Position numbers and translations under genes: made by a program. A DNA stretch of 64,000 bases. Origin: COE1 sp036310845. Its GTDB lineage: Bacteria > Bacillota > Clostridia > Lachnospirales > Lachnospiraceae. A model generated the notes under the pieces. It worked only from the letters and a program-made list of their open reading frames with translations, did not search any database and was not told where the DNA came from. Positions within the stretch are counted from its first letter, which is position 1, and every line of letters begins with the position of its first letter. Below are positions 59,461 through 64,000 of the stretch, piece by piece. The stretch is taken from the NCBI GenBank assembly GCA_036310845.1, contig JAXJRB010000133.1, positions 1-64,000 on the forward strand, written 5' to 3'.

Positions 59461-59485
59461 TAACTATTCGGTACCATATAGTTAC
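59461..59485 (-). repeat. Short family-B hairpin in reverse orientation
   Basis: TAACTATTCGGTACCATATAGTTAC reads on the minus strand as GTAACTATATGGTACCGAATAGTTA. It is the only copy seen inverted relative to the others, in the pdxS 5' region. Confidence 0.6.
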
Positions 59486-59518
59486 AATATTACACAAAAT
59501 TCAGTCAGGAGGAGACAT

Positions 59519-60388
59519 ATGGAAAGATATAAGTTAAATGTAGAATTAGCACAGATGTTAAAAGGTGGAGTTATTATGGATGTAACGACACCTGAGCAGG
59601 CAAGAATTGCAGAGGCAGCAGGAGCTTGTGCAGTAATGGCATTAGAACGTATACCAGCAGATATTAGAGCAGCAGGAGGAGTATCTCGTATGAGTGATCC
59701 TAAGATGATAAAGGGAATACAACAAGCGGTATCCATTCCTGTTATGGCAAAATGTCGTATAGGACACTTCGCAGAAGCTCAGATTCTGGAGGCTATAGAT
59801 ATTGATTATATTGATGAAAGTGAAGTGCTTTCACCAGCGGATGATGTATATCATATTGATAAGACAAAATTTAGTGTACCTTTTGTATGCGGAGCAAAAG
59901 ATTTAGGAGAAGCGCTTCGTCGTATCAGTGAAGGGGCATCCATGATTCGTACAAAAGGAGAACCGGGAACCGGAGATATCGTGCAAGCAGTACGTCATAT
60001 GAGAATGATGAATAGTGAAATAGCAAAAATTTCTGCTATGCGAGAAGATGAGCTTTTTCAAGAGGCAAAGATGTTACAAGTACCATATGAGTTAGTAGTA
60101 TATGTACATAAAAATAAAAAACTGCCAGTTGTAAACTTTGCGGCAGGAGGAGTAGCAACACCGGCTGATGCTGCATTGATGATGCAATTAGGTGCAGAGG
60201 GAGTCTTTGTGGGATCTGGAATATTTAAGTCAGGAAATCCACAAAAGCGAGCAAATGCAATCGTAAAAGCAGTGGCAAATTATACGGATGCCAAGTTAAT
60301 TGCAGAGCTGTCTGAAGATTTAGGTGAAGCAATGGTAGGAATTAATGAGCAGGAAATAGAATTACTTATGGCAGAAAGAGGAAAATAA
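59519..60388 (+). CDS. pdxS: Pyridoxal 5'-phosphate synthase subunit PdxS
   Basis: With PdxT makes PLP directly from ribose-5-phosphate, glyceraldehyde-3-phosphate and glutamine-derived ammonia. Strongly conserved: LAQMLKGGVIMDV (N-terminus with a catalytic Asp/Lys region), AVMALERIPADIRAAGGVSR, ARIGH-type KCRIGHFAEAQILEAI, DYIDESEVL, GASMIRTKGEPGTGDI, and VVNFAAGGVATPADAALMMQ. 289 aa is typical. GGAGGAG precedes the ATG. It is followed two bases later by pdxT. Confidence 0.98.
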   Translation: MERYKLNVELAQMLKGGVIMDVTTPEQARIAEAAGACAVMALERIPADIRAAGGVSRMSDPKMIKGIQQAVSIPVMAKCRIGHFAEAQILEAIDIDYIDESEVLSPADDVYHIDKTKFSVPFVCGAKDLGEALRRISEGASMIRTKGEPGTGDIVQAVRHMRMMNSEIAKISAMREDELFQEAKMLQVPYELVVYVHKNKKLPVVNFAAGGVATPADAALMMQLGAEGVFVGSGIFKSGNPQKRANAIVKAVANYTDAKLIAELSEDLGEAMVGINEQEIELLMAERGK

Positions 60389-60390
60389 AT

Positions 60391-60984
60391 ATGGTAATAG
60401 CAGTATTAGCAGTTCAGGGAGCTTTTGCAGAGCATGAGCAGATGCTGGAAAAATTGAATATACCATATGTTGAATTGAGAAAAAAAGATGATTTATTGCA
60501 AAAGTATGATGGAATCATTCTACCAGGTGGGGAGAGTACCGTACAAGGAAAATTGTTAAAAGAATTAGATATGTTTGATACATTAAGAGAACAGATTCTT
60601 GGGGGAATGCCTGTGATGGCGACATGTGCAGGATTAATTTTACTCGCAAATAGATTATCAAACGATGAAAGAGAATATTTTAAGTCCTTAGATGTTGTAG
60701 TGAAGAGAAATGCATATGGAAGACAATTGGGCAGTTTCTTTATTGAAGAAGAGTGCAAAGGAATCGGAAAAATACCTATGACATTTATTAGAGCACCGTA
60801 TATAGAAAAAGTGGGAGCAGGTGTGGAAGTACTGGCGATGGAAAACGACCACATTGTAGCGGTCCGTGAAAAGAATCAGCTCGGAATGGCATTTCATCCT
60901 GAATTAGATCAGGATGAGCGTGTGCATGAATATTTTATTACCATGGTAAAGGAAAGTGTTCTTCAAAAGGGCAATATTTATTAG
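60391..60984 (+). CDS. pdxT: Pyridoxal 5'-phosphate synthase glutaminase subunit PdxT
   Basis: Class I glutaminase supplying ammonia to PdxS. Motifs: VLAVQGAFAEH at the N-terminus, GIILPGGESTV (about 48), nucleophile Cys in VMATCAGLILLA (about 75), LGSFF (about 110), and the His-x-Glu dyad in MAFHPELDQD (about 168). 197 aa. Translationally coupled with pdxS. Confidence 0.97.
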   Translation: MVIAVLAVQGAFAEHEQMLEKLNIPYVELRKKDDLLQKYDGIILPGGESTVQGKLLKELDMFDTLREQILGGMPVMATCAGLILLANRLSNDEREYFKSLDVVVKRNAYGRQLGSFFIEEECKGIGKIPMTFIRAPYIEKVGAGVEVLAMENDHIVAVREKNQLGMAFHPELDQDERVHEYFITMVKESVLQKGNIY

Positions 60985-61081
60985 GATTTTCCAGTTAGAA
61001 AGTAAATTACATTTTTGTGTACAAAATCCCTACAAATGGCTTATACTAAAAAGAGAGCTATTGGGAAGGATATGATAACGA

Positions 61082-62791
61082 ATGGCGAGAAATGTAGCAA
61101 TAGGAATACAGGATTTCGAAAAAATTATAAAACAGAATTGTTTTTATGTTGATAAAACTAAGTTTATTAAGGAATGGTGGGAGAGTGCAGATGATGTTAC
61201 CTTGATTGCTCGCCCACGCCGTTTTGGAAAAACCTTGAATATCAGTATGCTAGAGCAGTTTTTCTCTGTGAAATATGCAAACAGAAGTGATTTGTTTGAG
61301 AGGCTTTTTATATGGCAGAATGAGAAGTATCGTCAGATACAAGGGACTTATCCCGTCTTAAGCTTATCTTTTGCTAGAGTGAAGGAAAACAATTATCAAA
61401 ATGCACATGGTAAAATAAGTGAAATTCTTAGGAAACTATATACAGAACATATTTATGTAAGAGATAGTGAGAAGTTAACTCAACAGGAGAAAGTATTTTA
61501 TGATAGGATGTTAGAAGAAGGATGGGAGGATAATGATATCACATCTTCCTTACATCAGTTGTCCGATTTTTTATATCGCTATTATGGAAAGAAAGTAATT
61601 ATTCTGCTTGATGAATATGATACTCCTATGCAGGAGGCATATGTAAATGGGTATTGGGAAGAATTGGTAGCATTAACTAGGAGTCTTTTTAATGCTACTT
61701 TTAAAACCAATCCATATCTGGAAAGAGCATTAATGACAGGTATTACAAGGGTTAGCAAGGAATCCATTTTCTCGGATTTAAATAATATAAAAGTAGTAAC
61801 TACGACATCAGAGGAATACGCAACAAGCTTTGGATTTACCGAAGAAGAGGTATTTGCAGCATTGGACGAATGTGGATTGGGTAATGAAAAGGCGGAAGTA
61901 AAAGCATGGTATGATGGGTTTATTTTTGGAAGTCACCGTGATATATATAATCCTTGGTCAGTGTTGAATTTTCTGGATACGAATGGAATATTCGATACCT
62001 ATTGGGCAAATACCAGTGGAAATCGTTTGGTAGGAAAGTTGTTACAAGAAGGGAATAAGCATATTAAATTGTCCTTTGAAGCCTTATTAAAAGGGGAAGC
62101 AATCAGCTCGCCCATTGATGAGCAAATTGTGTACAGTCAGTTAGGTGATAATGAGATGGCTGTATGGAGTTTGTTGTTGGCAAGTGGCTATTTAAAGGTT
62201 CTTGAGTATGAACGGTTAAATCAGATTTCCATAGGAAGAAAGCCAAACTATAAGCTGATGTTGACAAATGGGGAAGTACGAAGGATGTTCTATTCCATGG
62301 TGCATGAATGGTTCATGGAAACAGAGTCAGACTATAATGATTTTGTACTGGCGATGTTTTATAACGATATCGATGAAATGAATGCCTATATGAATAAAGT
62401 GACTCGAACAATGTTTAGTTATTTTGATACAGGAAGAAATTCTGAGGAAGCAGAGCCTGAGCGTTTCTACCATGGCTTTGTATTAGGGCTGATGGCAGAA
62501 CTTAGTGGTGAATATGTAGTTACCTCGAATCGTGAAAGTGGCTTTGGAAGATATGATGTTATGCTAGAGCCTTGTGATAAGAGCAAAAAGGCTTATATTT
62601 TGGAATTCAAGGTGCATAAGTCAAAGCGTGAAAAGTCAATGGAAGAAACGGTAGAGAATGCTCTAAAGCAAATTGAAGAGAAGCAGTATGAAATGGACTT
62701 GATTGCTAGAGGCATACCAAAAGAAAATATCTATAAATATGGATTTGCATTTAGAGGAAAAGAAGTATTGATAGGAAATGGAATAGAATAA
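61082..62791 (+). CDS. AAA-ATPase-like protein with DUF1703 PD-(D/E)XK nuclease domain
   Basis: A 569-aa protein of a family found in many copies in Lachnospiraceae. The N-terminal AAA-ATPase_like domain has YVDKTKFIKEWW, then RPRRFGKTLNISML as Walker A (about 43) and VIILLDEYDTPMQEAY as Walker B (about 175). The C-terminal domain (about 460-569) holds GRYDVMLEP and AYILEFKVHKS, the D and ExK of a PD-(D/E)XK nuclease fold. The biological role is unknown; defence or mobile-element control are suggestions only. It has its own ribosome site (GGAAGG). Confidence 0.87.
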   Translation: MARNVAIGIQDFEKIIKQNCFYVDKTKFIKEWWESADDVTLIARPRRFGKTLNISMLEQFFSVKYANRSDLFERLFIWQNEKYRQIQGTYPVLSLSFARVKENNYQNAHGKISEILRKLYTEHIYVRDSEKLTQQEKVFYDRMLEEGWEDNDITSSLHQLSDFLYRYYGKKVIILLDEYDTPMQEAYVNGYWEELVALTRSLFNATFKTNPYLERALMTGITRVSKESIFSDLNNIKVVTTTSEEYATSFGFTEEEVFAALDECGLGNEKAEVKAWYDGFIFGSHRDIYNPWSVLNFLDTNGIFDTYWANTSGNRLVGKLLQEGNKHIKLSFEALLKGEAISSPIDEQIVYSQLGDNEMAVWSLLLASGYLKVLEYERLNQISIGRKPNYKLMLTNGEVRRMFYSMVHEWFMETESDYNDFVLAMFYNDIDEMNAYMNKVTRTMFSYFDTGRNSEEAEPERFYHGFVLGLMAELSGEYVVTSNRESGFGRYDVMLEPCDKSKKAYILEFKVHKSKREKSMEETVENALKQIEEKQYEMDLIARGIPKENIYKYGFAFRGKEVLIGNGIE

Positions 62792-62799
62792 GTATAGAA

Positions 62800-62835
62800 A
62801 GTGGAAGTATCTGAAAGTGGATACTTCCATTTTTT
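62800..62835 (+). terminator. Terminator after the AAA/DUF1703 gene
   Basis: TGGAAGTATC/GATACTTCCA 10-bp stem followed by a 6-T run. Confidence 0.85.
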
Positions 62836-62838
62836 AGG

Positions 62839-62932
62839 TATTAGGAAATTGCTGTTATGTAGTGGTAGTTAATAAAGAATTTACGAAGTAAATTCTTTTA
62901 GTGATTGCTGTTGGGCAATCACTTTTGTGTGT
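62839..62932 (+). repeat. Two-hairpin dispersed repeat, copy 6 (family A)
   Basis: Lead GCTGTTATGTAGTGGTAGTTA, first hairpin AGAATTTAC/GTAAATTCT, second hairpin GTGATTGC/GCAATCAC. Both stems differ in sequence from the other copies but keep full pairing. Confidence 0.78.
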
Positions 62933-63022
62933 GTACAAAGGAAAGTAAAAAGCTTATACTAGATTGAGATAATAAGTTTACAGCAATTGATGCCGGATAG
63001 TTTTATAAAGGAGCGCAATATC

Positions 63023-64000
63023 ATGCAACAATGGATAAAAATGTTCGATAAGTCTGTTCTAGAAGCGGCTGAAAGAATATATAAGGAAAACAGAGTAGAA
63101 ATAAGCAGTAGAACACAGGATATGATGAAAGCAAAAGTGCATGGACAAAAAATGCATGAAGTAGTAGTAGCTTTAAAAAATGACAATCCGGTCAGGCTGA
63201 GATGTAATTGTCCGAAATCTAAGTTGGGTAAAAATTGTGAACATATGGCCGCGGCGATGTATTTTCTATATGCAGATACGATAAATGCTGAAAAGGAAAA
63301 GAAAAAGCAGGAGGAAGAAGCAACTCTTATGAGGTTGCGAAAAGCAGAGATAGAGAGAATTGAACGAGAGCAGCGTGCAAAAGAGGAAGAAAGAGAAAGG
63401 CTAGAAAAAGCAGAACGGGAAGAGCAAGAAAGGCAACAGTGTGCGAAGGAAGAAAAAGCAAAGCAGATAGCTGAGAAAAAAGCATTAAAAGCAGCGCAGA
63501 AAGCAGAACGAAAAAAGAAAAGAGACGAAGCGCAAAAAGCAGAGCAATTAAGACGTGAAGTAGAAGCTAAAAAGAAAATAGAAGAGGAACAAAAGCGACA
63601 GGAAGAACAGGAGAAGAGAGAGCAGGAAGCAGAAGCACGCAAGAAAGCGGAAGAAGAAGCAAGAAAAATCAGACAGGCAGAAGAAGAAAGAAAAAAACAG
63701 AAAAAGATACAGGATGCAATTATGAAAAAGAAGAACATAGATAGCAGGGAATATCGCTATTTTGATATAGAAAAGATGATGGATACTCTTGAGATAGAAG
63801 AAGCTGATAGAGAAAAAGGTCAGAAGCTGTGTGATAAAGGGTATATGGATTTACAAACAATTGATACGGGCTACATAGAAGGCGAGGATGAGCTGATGCT
63901 TATCTTAGAAGCAGATTGTAGAGTAGGCAGTAGAGGGCATGTACGTGTAAATATGCTGTGTTCAAAATTAACAGCGGAAAAAGTAACATGTAGCTGTGAT
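63023..64000 (+). CDS. SWIM zinc-finger protein, probable SNF2-type helicase N-terminus (partial)
   Basis: An open frame of 326 codons running off the window end. Start ATG 63023 has AAAGGAG ten bases upstream (begins MQQWIKMFDK). A SWIM zinc finger lies at about residues 60-77 (CNCPKSKLGKNCEH: CxC...CxH). Residues about 90-240 are a highly charged Lys/Glu-rich coiled coil. A second SWIM-like start (VTCSC) appears at the window edge. Such N-terminal SWIM regions are typical of bacterial SNF2-family helicases, so the ATPase core is expected beyond 64000. That continuation is inference. Confidence 0.75.
   Translation, partial: MQQWIKMFDKSVLEAAERIYKENRVEISSRTQDMMKAKVHGQKMHEVVVALKNDNPVRLRCNCPKSKLGKNCEHMAAAMYFLYADTINAEKEKKKQEEEATLMRLRKAEIERIEREQRAKEEERERLEKAEREEQERQQCAKEEKAKQIAEKKALKAAQKAERKKKRDEAQKAEQLRREVEAKKKIEEEQKRQEEQEKREQEAEARKKAEEEARKIRQAEEERKKQKKIQDAIMKKKNIDSREYRYFDIEKMMDTLEIEEADREKGQKLCDKGYMDLQTIDTGYIEGEDELMLILEADCRVGSRGHVRVNMLCSKLTAEKVTCSCD

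Noticed and set aside
62959..63738. 259-codon minus-strand frame rich in Ser, Phe and Cys
   Set aside because: Antisense shadow of the Lys/Glu-rich coiled coil of the SWIM protein at 63023; composition is explained by reverse GAA/AAA codons.
1..64000. Insertion sequences, prophage, CRISPR arrays or toxin-antitoxin loci
   Set aside because: No transposase, integrase, phage structural gene, cas gene or regular spacer array seen.

Overview
This is an ordinary stretch of low-GC Firmicutes chromosome. It is most likely from an anaerobic gut clostridium of the family Lachnospiraceae (Roseburia/Agathobacter-like). The gene order dgt-dnaG-rpoD-trmK-nif3, the CIRCE-controlled groES-groEL pair, an E. 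coli-type aspartate transcarbamoylase (pyrBI), ThyX, a CBS/DRTGG pyrophosphatase, a glycyl-radical stand-in and AAA/DUF1703 proteins all fit this. I see no insertion sequence, prophage or CRISPR array. What is unusual is mostly non-coding: structured dispersed repeats, leader RNAs and tRNAs with rare anticodons.

Layout. 1-2270: a dispersed repeat, a cyclic-di-GMP-I riboswitch with its own promoter and terminator, two small unknown genes and a LexA-like regulator. 2271-7737: pyrophosphatase, endonuclease IV, ThyX, tRNA-Pro(AGG), a candidate small RNA, and the ribosome-rescue GTPase HflX. 7922-12950: a DUF3810 membrane protein and an alpha/beta hydrolase, kdgK and an eda-VOC fusion (lower Entner-Doudoroff/uronate steps), and an HPr-like protein without the phospho-histidine. 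13235-13707: three tRNA-Leu genes. 13818-22620: lipoprotein, dgt-dnaG-rpoD-trmK-nif3, a TGS/uridine-kinase-like protein and RNase P RNA. 22809-28709: secreted trypsin-like protease, acetyltransferase, dCMP deaminase, two CobW-type metal GTPases, and pyrBI with a 38-codon leader peptide and attenuator.

28930-33458: an M14 peptidase, a PH-domain protein, two membrane or anchored proteins and pheA. 33483-41692: an AAA ATPase, then a polyphosphate group (ppx, ppk1) followed by maf and two unknown genes. 41724-45585: PHP phosphoesterase, ABC-F ATPase, and a GGDEF protein with a degenerate active site. 45679-49772: groESL, a Crp/Fnr regulator, an 80-residue glycyl-radical protein and a radical SAM enzyme. 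49865-53997: a 94-bp tandem repeat, vitamin B6 salvage (ECF S component and kinase), a LysM/M14 peptidase and a CPBP protease. 54146-64000: argC, an rRNA methyltransferase, MATE exporter, aminotransferase, pdxST (de novo vitamin B6), an AAA/PD-(D/E)XK protein and the start of a SWIM zinc-finger protein that runs off the window.

The most interesting signals are: (i) a pyrL-like leader peptide and attenuator before pyrBI; (ii) two families of dispersed repeats whose stems differ in sequence but keep base pairing; (iii) a c-di-GMP riboswitch pointing into an antisense gene; (iv) a promoter-plus-hairpin unit upstream of hflX with a C-rich apical loop; (v) A34 tRNAs for Pro and Leu. Calls were made by reading the sequence only; no database search was run.
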